From Pedobacter sp. W3I1 (lineage in GTDB: Bacteria; Bacteroidota; Bacteroidia; Sphingobacteriales; Sphingobacteriaceae), in assembly GCF_030816015.1 (NCBI RefSeq), contig NZ_JAUSXN010000001.1:4836001-4900000 (forward strand): a stretch of 64,000 nucleotides of DNA. The letters are read 5' to 3'. Each line of letters starts with the position of its first letter. Position 1 is the first letter of the stretch. This document shows, one piece after another, positions 1 through 8,249 of the stretch. Made by a program: the position numbers and the translations under genes. The notes beneath the pieces are model-generated. The model was not told where the DNA came from. It did no database searches and saw nothing but the letters and a program-made list of their open reading frames with translations.

Positions 1-769
1 GCCATGCTACCACATCAGCTGCTGCTTTATCATTTTCGAAACCCATTTCTTTTGGTAAACGTCCGTTAACATATTCGTCATACAGCCATGGATCGGCAAT
101 GGCAATTACTGTTCCTTTACCATATTTAGCCGAGGCAATAACGGTTGCGTTAGCTGCATTTTTCAAAACCGGTTTTGCATTGGCCTTTGTTTCAATGGAG
201 CAAATATCTTTCATAAATATTTTCTGCGCCGTTTTAAATACCGGATTGTTTTTGATCACAATGGCCCCATCTTCAAAATGCGCATCATCAATAACGTGAT
301 TTTGCATCTCATTGGTAAAGTGCATTCCAAACACATTGGCCAGTTGATTAAAGTGTGGTAATTCTACATTGGCACTATCATTAGCAAACATTACCAATAC
401 ACCACCCTGCTTCACCCACGTAGAAATTTCTGCAATATCTTTGGCCGCTATGTAATTTGGTTTTGGATTTTCTTTTGGTCGATCAGGATCTACGATAATA
501 TACACATCAGTTCCTTTTAGCTTAGCGGCAGTTGGAGCCGTTTCTAAAGAATCTAACTTAAAACCTTGTTTCTTAAAGATGCTTCCTAAAATAAAGAAAT
601 TCCCATAATCGCTTTTACCCCATAAATAGTGAAAACGCTCTACTTCTCCCGCTTTGTTTTTTCGCGTTTCGCGATTAAAAAAATAATCTAAAGTAACGGT
701 TTGTGCACTCGCCAGAATAGAAGAACAGATTAAAATAGAAAGTATGCAAACTCTAAAAAGCATTTTCAT
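1..769 (-). CDS. DUF4350-like secreted protein, 3' part outside window
   Basis: The reading frame is open from an ATG at 769 to the left edge, so about 256 residues are visible and the C-terminus is missing. It begins MKMLFRVC and has a hydrophobic signal peptide ending in ASAQ, so export is expected. The body reads like the DUF4350/ThuA-type alpha/beta fold: a YLWGKSDYGNFF segment near residue 47, YIIVDPDRPKENP in the middle, then WVKQGGVLVMFAND. In Bacteroidota this domain occurs alone or fused to GH88/GH105 unsaturated-uronide hydrolases, so a role in pectin or rhamnogalacturonan breakdown is possible but unproven because the rest is unseen. A second in-frame ATG at 763 would shorten the leader by two residues. 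Confidence 0.7.
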   Translation of the reverse strand, partial: MKMLFRVCILSILICSSILASAQTVTLDYFFNRETRKNKAGEVERFHYLWGKSDYGNFFILGSIFKKQGFKLDSLETAPTAAKLKGTDVYIIVDPDRPKENPKPNYIAAKDIAEISTWVKQGGVLVMFANDSANVELPHFNQLANVFGMHFTNEMQNHVIDDAHFEDGAIVIKNNPVFKTAQKIFMKDICSIETKANAKPVLKNAANATVIASAKYGKGTVIAIADPWLYDEYVNGRLPKEMGFENDKAAADVVAW

Positions 770-874
770 AAAACATATCGGGTTAAATTGTAAATCGAGC
801 GGTATCCCAAAAGTATAAAATTTAACGATAACCGAATGCCCTATCGCTATCATAAACGATTATTTTGGCTCGAT

Positions 875-973
875 TTATTTCAGACGCTTTTTATATAAGG
901 AGATCAGAAAGAAACAAACGATCATAAAAGTGGCCAACACCTCACCTATACTTTCTAAATCGAGATCGAACAT
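875..973 (-). CDS. 32-aa putative small membrane protein
   Basis: A short ORF, MFDLDLESIGEVLATFMI... ending KKRLK, with an acidic N-terminus, one predicted membrane helix (about residues 12-26) and a positively charged tail. That is the usual shape of a real single-pass small membrane protein oriented with its C-terminus in the cytoplasm. It starts 25 bp after the DUF1015 stop codon on the same strand, so it may be the last gene of the serC-DUF1015 operon. I do not recognise a family. Chance occurrence cannot be excluded at this length. Confidence 0.45.
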   Translation of the reverse strand: MFDLDLESIGEVLATFMIVCFFLISLYKKRLK

Positions 974-998
974 ATCGTTTGCTTTATAGGTTTAACCA

Positions 999-2120
999 TT
1001 AGTTTGCCCGTACTTGCTCACCTTTCGCCGTTATAGCCACCGGGCTACTTGCCATAAATCCCTGAGGGATTTTAGGTTCTATCCAGGTAGATTTGGGTGG
1101 CAAAAATTCGCCCTTTTCAGCAGCGGTAATAAATGCATCTGCCGTCATCGGAAAAAGAGAAAAACCAATTGACGTTTCATCCTGATTCAGCGCTGCAAGA
1201 AATTGAGACCATTTACAATCCGGAAAGCAGATTAACCTTTCATCTTCCTTCGGTTTATTGACGCCCAGCACAGCTGATAGGATTTGATCCTGTAAAATCA
1301 CCGTATCTGGCACTTCTGACAATGCAATAGAAGCTTTATTTAAATCCAGTTGATACCACTCGCCTTTAAAACAAAGTCCTAACCTATTTTTCTGATCGGG
1401 TTTATAAGGTTTGTTATTGGGAATTTTTGAGATATAATAATACTGTTTCAGTTCTTCCATTAACAGTGAATAAGAAATATCTACACCAGAAATCACTCTA
1501 TGAAAAGCACCTATCGAAATTACATCGGCAGAAACAAATAAAGAACTGATGTGCTGAGGCGTGTTTTTCTGCAATGAACAGGCTGCTTCCAGGCGATGAT
1601 GACCATCGGCAAGGTAAACCGCTTCAAGTTTCATAAATTCCTCAACAAATTTTCCAATAACATCTTCTTCCAATACCTGATAAAGAAAATGTTCCATCTG
1701 CGACCATTCGCTTGCCAAAGGTTTGCGCGTACGCACCACAAAATCAATCAGCTCATCTAAGGTTTTGTCTTTTTTATGAACCAATAAGATTGGCGATTTT
1801 TGCATCTCTTTATTTTTCCGGTCTCTTCTAAGCGACTCTACTTTCGCCAATACCGTTTCTTCGTGCCTTTTAATTGCATCTACTGGGGTTTGAGAGAGAT
1901 CGGTAGCTGCCCAAATTCCTCTCATTACACCAAACCCGCCACGGAATTCGTAAACATAAATAGCAGGCCGATCATCCAAAGGACATCCGAATAAATTGAG
2001 CAGGTCTTCAAAAGAAAGCTGCTCATTTTTATGCACCTTACCGTTTACCTGATCAGAAATCATCAGATCAAAGATGTCTTTGCCTGGCTGTAATGCCTTT
2101 AGTGGAGAGATTTTTACCAT
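999..2120 (-). CDS. DUF1015 family protein (possible serine-kinase-like)
   Basis: A 373-residue cytoplasmic protein with no signal peptide. The N-terminal MVKISPLKALQPGKD and the DGHHR motif at residues 172-176 identify the DUF1015 family at its usual length. The DGHHR motif resembles the DGxHR/DGxxR signature of ParB-like free-serine kinases (SbnI, archaeal SerK). Its position only 11 bp after serC therefore makes a role in serine or phosphoserine metabolism an attractive inference, though no enzyme activity can be read from sequence alone. In many Bacteroidota the serC and DUF1015 genes are separated by serA; here serA is absent from the pair. Co-transcription with serC is very likely. Confidence 0.85.
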   Translation of the reverse strand: MVKISPLKALQPGKDIFDLMISDQVNGKVHKNEQLSFEDLLNLFGCPLDDRPAIYVYEFRGGFGVMRGIWAATDLSQTPVDAIKRHEETVLAKVESLRRDRKNKEMQKSPILLVHKKDKTLDELIDFVVRTRKPLASEWSQMEHFLYQVLEEDVIGKFVEEFMKLEAVYLADGHHRLEAACSLQKNTPQHISSLFVSADVISIGAFHRVISGVDISYSLLMEELKQYYYISKIPNNKPYKPDQKNRLGLCFKGEWYQLDLNKASIALSEVPDTVILQDQILSAVLGVNKPKEDERLICFPDCKWSQFLAALNQDETSIGFSLFPMTADAFITAAEKGEFLPPKSTWIEPKIPQGFMASSPVAITAKGEQVRAN

Positions 2121-2131
2121 CGTTTAACGGA

Positions 2132-3229
2132 TTATTCGAGTTCAAGAACTGTTTTATCGCTGCATATTTTTTCAAAACTAGCCATCGCATTTACCAAAAC
2201 TTCAACGCTCGATAATGGGAGCGCATTGTAAAGTGAAGCCCTAAATCCGCCAACTGTTCTATAGCCTTTTATGCCTACAATTCCCTGATCTGTTACAAAT
2301 TTTAAGAACCCTGCCTCTACATCCTTATTAATAGCCAGGAAAGTAACGTTCATTCGGGAGCGATGCTCAACGTCGGCCGTACCGTAAAAGAGTGGATTCC
2401 GGTCTATTTCGGCATATAATAATTTTGCTTTTTCTATATTTCTTTGTTCAATGCCATTAACCCCACCCTGATCTTTCAGCCATAATAAATTAAGCATGGC
2501 CACATAAATGGAAAAAACCGGCGGTGTATTGTACATGCTCATATTATCGCGGAATACCCGATAGTCCATCATGGATGGGATTTCTTTCTTTGCCCGATTA
2601 AGAAATTCATTTTTAGCAATAACAAGCGTCATCCCGGCCGGCCCCATATTTTTTTGGGCACCCGCATAAATAAGATCGAAATCGTTAACATTAATCTTTC
2701 TGGAAAAAATGTCTGACGACATATCGCATATCAACGGAACACCTGCAGCAGAAAAATCAAAGATCTCCGTTCCCTCAATCGTATTGTTTGAAGTGTAATG
2801 GATATAAACAGATTCGCGATCAATATTAAACTGGTGGGGGATATAAGCATAATCTTTATCTTTCGAAGAAGCCACTAGCTCTACTTCGCCAAATAATTTG
2901 GCCTCTTTAATGGCTTTTTGTGCAAAATATCCGGTATCAAGGTAAGCGGCTTTTTTTCCTTCACTCAAAAAATTCATTGGAACCATAGCAAATTGTGTAC
3001 TGGCTCCACCTTGTAAAAAAAGCACTGAGTAGTGATCGGGAACAGCTAATAACTCGCGAACCAAAAGCTGGGTTTTAAGTACCACCTCTTCAAATTCTGG
3101 CGATCGATGAGAAACTTCTAAAATAGATAAACCCATCCCGTTCCAGTTCATTACGGCTTGCGCAGCTTGTTCCATTACAGATGAAGGCAATATGCATGGG
3201 CCGGCACCAAAGTTGTGTTTTTTATGCAT
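2132..3229 (-). CDS. serC: Phosphoserine aminotransferase
   Basis: A class V aminotransferase of 365 residues, normal length for SerC. It converts 3-phosphohydroxypyruvate and glutamate to phosphoserine and 2-oxoglutarate in the cytoplasm, the second step of serine synthesis, and also serves pyridoxal phosphate synthesis in some bacteria. Visible signatures are the N-terminal HNFGAGPCILP, the PLP-phosphate loop FLQGGASTQF near residue 71, and the Schiff-base lysine K193 in AGAQKNMGPAG. The C-terminal GIKGYRTVGGFRASLYNA is the SerC substrate-binding segment. It heads a minus-strand operon with the DUF1015 gene and lies divergent to an Lrp/AsnC gene, which could regulate it. Confidence 0.96.
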   Translation of the reverse strand: MHKKHNFGAGPCILPSSVMEQAAQAVMNWNGMGLSILEVSHRSPEFEEVVLKTQLLVRELLAVPDHYSVLFLQGGASTQFAMVPMNFLSEGKKAAYLDTGYFAQKAIKEAKLFGEVELVASSKDKDYAYIPHQFNIDRESVYIHYTSNNTIEGTEIFDFSAAGVPLICDMSSDIFSRKINVNDFDLIYAGAQKNMGPAGMTLVIAKNEFLNRAKKEIPSMMDYRVFRDNMSMYNTPPVFSIYVAMLNLLWLKDQGGVNGIEQRNIEKAKLLYAEIDRNPLFYGTADVEHRSRMNVTFLAINKDVEAGFLKFVTDQGIVGIKGYRTVGGFRASLYNALPLSSVEVLVNAMASFEKICSDKTVLELE

Positions 3230-3552
3230 GAGAAAATTGATATCTGATTAAATTATTTACAGTATAAAGATCAGTAGTTAAGCAAATTATAAAGCAATAA
3301 CCTGTTTTTTTGATAAAAATTATTTTTTTCGAAGGCCTAAACATCCCGAAAATTTGGTTTAACTAATAAAGAAAATAAGGCTACAGAATATAATTTTTTT
3401 GACACTCATAAAATTTCATTATTATTGTAATAAGTACACTAAGTAAGCTTTAATAAAACAGCAATAATTTAAGCTAAATATACGTTATTTTAACTATTTT
3501 CAGCCTTTACAACAGCGAACAAAACAGAAACAATTATACACTAAGTCTTTAC
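3230..3552. promoter_or_regulatory. Divergent serC / Lrp intergenic region
   Basis: 323 bp, very AT-rich, without an ORF. It must hold the promoters of serC (leftward) and the Lrp-type regulator (rightward). I found no exact TAnnTTTG box that I would defend. The arrangement of an Lrp/AsnC gene divergent to an amino-acid synthesis gene is typical of local regulation with operators in the shared gap. Confidence 0.5.
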
Positions 3553-4020
3553 ATGCAATCTCAAAAAGTTGATCAGACAGATATCGAAATCCTAAATCTT
3601 TTACAACGTGATGGATTATTAACCTACAAAGAAGTTTCAGGAAAGCTTAGAAAAAGCATGACCCACATTGTAGAGCGCATTAAAAAACTGCGCACAAATG
3701 GCTACATCAAATCAACAGTTGCCATTGTTGATATCGATAAATTGAGGTCACATTTTATAGCCTTTCCACACATTCAACTTACCCTGCATTCAGAAGATAT
3801 TGTAAGGGCATTTAAGGCCGAAATGGAGAAATATCCTGAGGTGATGGAATGTTACCACCTTACTGGTCATTTCGATTTTATGCTTAAGGTAGCCATGCCT
3901 GATATGGTTTCTTACAATAATTTCCTGAGAGACAATATTGGCGCACTGGCTTATGTTGGGAATATTCAGAGTTTTCTGGTACTGAATCAATCGAAGGCCG
4001 AAACGGCGTATGCATTGTAG
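3553..4020 (+). CDS. Lrp/AsnC family transcriptional regulator
   Basis: 155 residues, typical family length. The N-terminal helix-turn-helix (about residues 5-60: VDQTDIEILNLLQRDGLLTYKEV...) is followed by the RAM/AsnC_trans_reg beta-alpha-beta effector domain (about 75-145, including the conserved VMECYHLTGHFDFMLKV stretch). Such proteins form octamers or dimers-of-dimers and respond to amino acids. It is transcribed away from serC, so regulation of serine synthesis is a reasonable guess. The effector cannot be deduced. Confidence 0.93.
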   Translation: MQSQKVDQTDIEILNLLQRDGLLTYKEVSGKLRKSMTHIVERIKKLRTNGYIKSTVAIVDIDKLRSHFIAFPHIQLTLHSEDIVRAFKAEMEKYPEVMECYHLTGHFDFMLKVAMPDMVSYNNFLRDNIGALAYVGNIQSFLVLNQSKAETAYAL

Positions 4021-4126
4021 GTTAGGTCATTGGTTCATTAGTCATTAGTTCAGTTGTTATTAGTTTATAGCTAATTTTCAAAATGCGATTAATCGACTAA
4101 ACACTCCATACTTTAAATGTGGCGGC

Positions 4127-4198
4127 AGATGTTACCATCTGCTGTTATTAAAGCTTAGTCAATGATTTTCTAAATTTGTCAGATGGTAACATCTGACA
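4127..4198. repeat. Pair of mirror palindromes between convergent genes
   Basis: CAGATGTTACCATCTG (4127-4142) and CAGATGGTAACATCTG (4181-4196) are each near-perfect palindromes and also reverse complements of one another. They can form two small hairpins or one large one. They sit between the convergent ends of the Lrp and DUF4159 genes and may terminate both transcripts. They look like a REP-type element. Confidence 0.6.
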
Positions 4199-4210
4199 GC
4201 ACGAGAAAAG

Positions 4211-4840
4211 CTAACTATTTATGCCCATGGCATATAGTATAATATTCACTCCGAACTTGGTGTTATCCTCTGCCAAGAAGCGTTTGTTCCTGAAATCGTA
4301 GTCCCACTCGCAGCCATAATCTTTATTACTGTACAGCACCCCTATCCTATTGTTAATGGTAATCGCTTTCAGGTAATCGTGCACCAGATCGTCGCCCCAA
4401 CCGTTTAATTCGAACGAAGTGGTTGGTGGGCCTTTCTCAAACTTAAAGAAAGAACTATAAATACCATGGTTGTTGGGGATTTTCTTCAAAGCCTGTGGGC
4501 CAAATAAATTGCTCATCTGCGTTTCGAACGAGCGGGCAAATAAACCATCAATATCGTGGTTGCAATCATCTACAAAAACGAAGCCGCCATTATGTACATA
4601 CGTTTTAAAATTTACAGCTTCTTGCTGACTAAACTGCACCAGTTTATGCCCACTTAAATAACAGAAAGGATATTTGAATAAATCGCGACTACTTAATTCT
4701 ATGATTTTCTCTTCTTCATCCAAAGGAATGGTCGTATACTCCAGCAGAGAATTTAAGAGGTTAGAAGGCATACGCTGATCGGTATCCCAATCGCCTGAAT
4801 TATATTTTAACCTCGCAAATGTAAATTTAGCTCTTTGCAC
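4211..4840 (-). CDS. DUF4159 domain protein
   Basis: 209 residues matching DUF4159 over the full length: FARLKYNSGDWDTDQ near the start, LFKYPFCYLSGH around residue 55, and GGFVFVDDCNHDIDG around residue 85. The fold is glutamine-amidotransferase-like without an evident catalytic Cys triad. The visible start lacks a signal peptide, although many family members have one. DUF4159 genes are recurrent partners of MoxR/DUF58/BatA operons; this one is divergent from such an operon, separated by only about 100 bp if moxR starts at 4942. Molecular function is unknown; a role in the same envelope-stress or protein-complex maturation system is inferred. Confidence 0.85.
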   Translation of the reverse strand: MQRAKFTFARLKYNSGDWDTDQRMPSNLLNSLLEYTTIPLDEEEKIIELSSRDLFKYPFCYLSGHKLVQFSQQEAVNFKTYVHNGGFVFVDDCNHDIDGLFARSFETQMSNLFGPQALKKIPNNHGIYSSFFKFEKGPPTTSFELNGWGDDLVHDYLKAITINNRIGVLYSNKDYGCEWDYDFRNKRFLAEDNTKFGVNIILYAMGINS

Positions 4841-4941
4841 AGCCTAAAATTACCTTCATTTTTTATTAATTGCACTTTTTACCCAAATTATCTTGTAAAT
4901 TTTTTGATATTCTTTCCATTGAGCTAAAACAATCTGCCAAT

Positions 4942-5988
4942 ATGCGCTATATTGAAGCACAATATCGTTATACTAAAAAATCAACCGTTTTGGAGCGTTC
5001 AGAAAGCAACCTAAAAATATTGATCGATAAGATCTCCCTGTTAAAAAGCGAAATACAGAAAGTAATTGTAGGTCAGGATGTGATCATTGAAGAAATGCTG
5101 ATTGCATTAATGGCTGGCGGACACTGTTTATTGGAAGGTGTACCGGGTTTGGCAAAAACTTTAATGGTAAGGACGATGTCGCAGGCTTTAGATCTTTCTT
5201 TTAGGAGAATCCAGTTTACACCCGATTTAATGCCCACCGATATTGTTGGAACAGAAATACTGGAAGAAGACCATGCAACCGGAAAACGTTTCTTTAAATT
5301 TAATAAAGGCCCGTTATTTGCCAATATTATTCTAGCCGATGAGGTGAACAGAACACCGCCAAAAACACAATCGGCCTTGTTAGAAGCCATGCAGGAGTTT
5401 GAAGTAACCTATGGCGGGCAAACTTATCCTTTAGATCGGCCATTTTTTATTCTGGCCACCCAAAACCCCATTGAACAAGCGGGAACTTATCCCCTGCCTG
5501 AAGCACAGTTAGACCGTTTTCTGTTATATATTAAAATCGGTTACCCTACCGCAGCTGAAGAAACCCAGATTTTAAGCAGCACAACAGGAAGCAAGAAAGC
5601 CATAATTAACCCAATTATTGGTGCTGAAGAAATTAAAGAATTACAGGCCATTACCCGCGAAGTAAGTATCAGTGATGATCTGATTACTTATGTAAGCGAA
5701 ATGATCCGTGCTACACGACCTGATACCACTACTGTAAATTTTGTAAAAGAATGGGTACGTTGGGGCGCTGGCCCACGGGCAGGACAGGCACTAATTTTAA
5801 CGGCAAAAGCAAGAGCCCTGTTTAAAGGCAGATATGCGGTGATAATGGAAGATTTACAGGCCATGGCCTATCCGGTTTTGCGCCATAGGGTATTAATGAA
5901 CTTTAAGGCCGAAGCTGAAAATGTTTCATCGGATAAAGTTACAGACGAACTGATTAAAGCCATTTCGAAACCAAAAGCGAATATTTAA
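4942..5988 (+). CDS. MoxR family AAA+ ATPase
   Basis: MoxR-type AAA+ ATPase, a chaperone-like motor thought to assist maturation of vWA-domain partners. Walker A is the MoxR variant GVPGLAKT, Walker B is ILADEVNR, followed by ATQNPIEQAGTYPLPEAQLDRF (sensor 1 and arginine region). The C-terminal helical lid covers roughly the last 100 residues. The frame stays open to an ATG at 4870, but that would leave 29 bp for two divergent promoters and add a poorly fitting leader. I prefer ATG 4942 (348 aa); TTG 4990 would match the usual family length even better. The stop overlaps the DUF58 start by one base (TAATG), indicating translational coupling. Confidence 0.93.
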   Translation: MRYIEAQYRYTKKSTVLERSESNLKILIDKISLLKSEIQKVIVGQDVIIEEMLIALMAGGHCLLEGVPGLAKTLMVRTMSQALDLSFRRIQFTPDLMPTDIVGTEILEEDHATGKRFFKFNKGPLFANIILADEVNRTPPKTQSALLEAMQEFEVTYGGQTYPLDRPFFILATQNPIEQAGTYPLPEAQLDRFLLYIKIGYPTAAEETQILSSTTGSKKAIINPIIGAEEIKELQAITREVSISDDLITYVSEMIRATRPDTTTVNFVKEWVRWGAGPRAGQALILTAKARALFKGRYAVIMEDLQAMAYPVLRHRVLMNFKAEAENVSSDKVTDELIKAISKPKANI

Positions 5989-6875
5989 TGAGTAAACTGC
6001 TCGATCCGAAAGTATTAATGGCCATTAAAGACCTTTCATTATCAGCTAAAATGACGATTGATGGTTTTATGAACGGTATTAATAAAAGTACCGTAAAAGG
6101 CCCGGGATTGGAGTTTAGCCAATATAGAAGCTACCAACCGGGTGATGATTTGCGTTCGCTCGATTGGAAAATGTTTGCCCGCTCCGATCGATATTATATT
6201 CGCGAATCGGAAGTGGAAACGAATATTGCCGTGCGCATATTAATAGACGCCAGTGCCTCGATGAACCACAGCGACGGCGACTTTACCAAAATAGATTATG
6301 CAAGGTACCTCGGTGCCTCTTTAGCTTACCTCGCCAATTTACAAGGTGATGCGATTGGTTTGTATGTACTGAAAAATTCGGGCATCTTTTTGATGACAGC
6401 CAAGCAGGATTATCAGCATTTGGCCCGATTGTTTTACCAGTTGGAGCAAATTAATCCTGAAGGAGCATTCACCAAACCCATTCACTATAAAGAGCTATTT
6501 GCAGGTGCTCAAAAACGTGAACTGTTAATTTTTGTTACCGATCTTTATCAAAAAGAGGATGAAATTATCAAGTTATTGGATACATTGAATACTTTAAGGC
6601 ACGAAATTGTGGTTTTTCATGTGTTATCAAGAAACGAGCTCGATCTTGATTTTAAAGGTTATAGCACTTTTGAAGACCTGGAAACTGGTGAAACCATTCA
6701 GATCGATCAGGAAAAAGCCCGGGTGGATTATAAGACTAAACTGGCCGTTTATTTAGAGGAAACCAGAGTTAAAATGCTCGATAGAAGAATTTTTTACCGA
6801 ACCATTTGTACCGACGAATCTTTAGATCAGGCTTTAAGAGATTTTTTAAAACAGAGAAGTAAACTTAGAATTTAA
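5988..6875 (+). CDS. DUF58 / vWA-like protein
   Basis: 295 residues, cytoplasmic. It contains the DUF58 signature YRSYQPGDDLRSLDWKMFARSD (about residues 46-67) and a vWA-like segment with a DASASM MIDAS-type motif near residue 88. DUF58 proteins are the standard partners of MoxR ATPases; the MIDAS may bind divalent metal and mediate protein contacts. It is coupled to moxR by a 1-bp overlap and is followed after 3 bp by the BatA-like gene, so all three are one operon. Confidence 0.92.
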   Translation: MSKLLDPKVLMAIKDLSLSAKMTIDGFMNGINKSTVKGPGLEFSQYRSYQPGDDLRSLDWKMFARSDRYYIRESEVETNIAVRILIDASASMNHSDGDFTKIDYARYLGASLAYLANLQGDAIGLYVLKNSGIFLMTAKQDYQHLARLFYQLEQINPEGAFTKPIHYKELFAGAQKRELLIFVTDLYQKEDEIIKLLDTLNTLRHEIVVFHVLSRNELDLDFKGYSTFEDLETGETIQIDQEKARVDYKTKLAVYLEETRVKMLDRRIFYRTICTDESLDQALRDFLKQRSKLRI

Positions 6876-6878
6876 GCC

Positions 6879-8249
6879 GTGCATTTTTTATACCCCATAG
6901 GTTTACTGGCGCTGGCAGGATTAATTGTTCCGCTCATTATCCACTTGTGGAATGTTAAACAGGGCAAAACGGTTAAGATTGGCAGCATTGCCTTGCTGGG
7001 CGAAAGTTCGAGAGCAAGTTCAAAAAGCTTTAAAATTAACGATTGGTTTTTGTTATTGTTACGCTGCTTGCTTTTGGCACTACTGGCACTTCTTCTGGCT
7101 CAGCCTTACCTAAAAAAAATTGTTCCGGGCAATAGTAATAAGGGATGGATTTTGGTAGATAAAAGGGCTATTCAACAAGTTTTCAAAACACATCAAAAAA
7201 CGATTGATTCATTGCTAAAAAAGGGTTACGAAATCCACGATTTTAATGTGGGTTTTAAACCATTAACCTTAAAAGATACCGTTCTTAACGAAACACAACA
7301 GGTCAATACTTTAAGTTATACAGCTTTATTGAGCGCGGCCAATCATTTTGTTCCGGCAGGTGCAACCGTTTATCTTTTTGTCGATCGGCGCTTAAACCGT
7401 TTTGGTAACGAACTGCCAACTGTTACCTATAAACTCAAATACATCCCATTAAACCAAACCGATACGACTAGCAGCTGGATTGCCAGCTATGCTGGAAAGA
7501 AATACGAGGCAAAATCTAATCCCTCCAATACCACTTATCAGGCTTTAAATTCAGCCGATGAAGTACCCATAAACATCGCCATACATGAAGCTTCCGGAAT
7601 TGCAGATGGCAAATACCTCATTGCAGCCTTAAAGACCATTGGCAGCTTTACGAAGCGAAAAATAATCATCAACGCAGCTGCAGAAAAAGCAACCATTGGC
7701 TTTTGGTTATCGGATGATCCGGTTTCTTCAGTTTTTAAATCTTCAATCGCAGCCGGTGGAAGCTTGTTTCAATATGAAAAAGGAAAAGTAATCACCATAC
7801 CATCTGCCATTAATCTGTATGGTCGCCGCATTAAATTGAGTAAAAGAGTTGTTTCGAATAATCAATCAGAAAAAATATGGACTGACGACTTTGGAGATGC
7901 AATATTGACGAATGAAAAGGCAAATGATCTAAATATATTTCATTTTTATAGCCGGTTTAATCCACAGTGGAGTGAATTGGTTTGGGATGGTGTATTTGTG
8001 AAAGCACTAATACCTATGGTTATACAAGATAAAACCGCAAGTGATTTTGGCTTTCAAGACCATCCTAACGATCAGCGACGTTTATCAGTCAGGCAAAATA
8101 ATGTCTTTCAGTTTAACAAGGCCGAATTGAGCACAAAAAGTACTCAAAATGAAAGGCTTGGAACTTTATTTTGGATCGCCGCCTTATTGATCTTTGTGAC
8201 CGAACGTATTTTATCATTCAGAAAAAAACCGAATTATGTTAAAAGCTGA
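6879..8249 (+). CDS. BatA-type (aerotolerance regulator N-terminal) membrane protein
   Basis: 456 residues starting at GTG (6879), which lies 3 bp after the upstream stop. The first 80 residues match the BatA N-terminal module: a helix FLYPIGLLALAGLIVPLIIH with the LWNVKQGK motif, then a second helix DWFLLLLRCLLLALLALLLAQ. A large periplasmic-type region follows, and a final helix lies near residues 426-446. No canonical vWA domain is visible, so it is a BatA-like N-terminal fusion rather than full BatA. The 3' end overlaps the DUF4175 gene by 14 bp. Confidence 0.82.
   Translation: MHFLYPIGLLALAGLIVPLIIHLWNVKQGKTVKIGSIALLGESSRASSKSFKINDWFLLLLRCLLLALLALLLAQPYLKKIVPGNSNKGWILVDKRAIQQVFKTHQKTIDSLLKKGYEIHDFNVGFKPLTLKDTVLNETQQVNTLSYTALLSAANHFVPAGATVYLFVDRRLNRFGNELPTVTYKLKYIPLNQTDTTSSWIASYAGKKYEAKSNPSNTTYQALNSADEVPINIAIHEASGIADGKYLIAALKTIGSFTKRKIIINAAAEKATIGFWLSDDPVSSVFKSSIAAGGSLFQYEKGKVITIPSAINLYGRRIKLSKRVVSNNQSEKIWTDDFGDAILTNEKANDLNIFHFYSRFNPQWSELVWDGVFVKALIPMVIQDKTASDFGFQDHPNDQRRLSVRQNNVFQFNKAELSTKSTQNERLGTLFWIAALLIFVTERILSFRKKPNYVKS

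Noticed and set aside
4870..4941. Longer N-terminus of MoxR from ATG 4870
   Set aside because: Would leave 29 bp for two divergent promoters, and the added residues do not fit the family.
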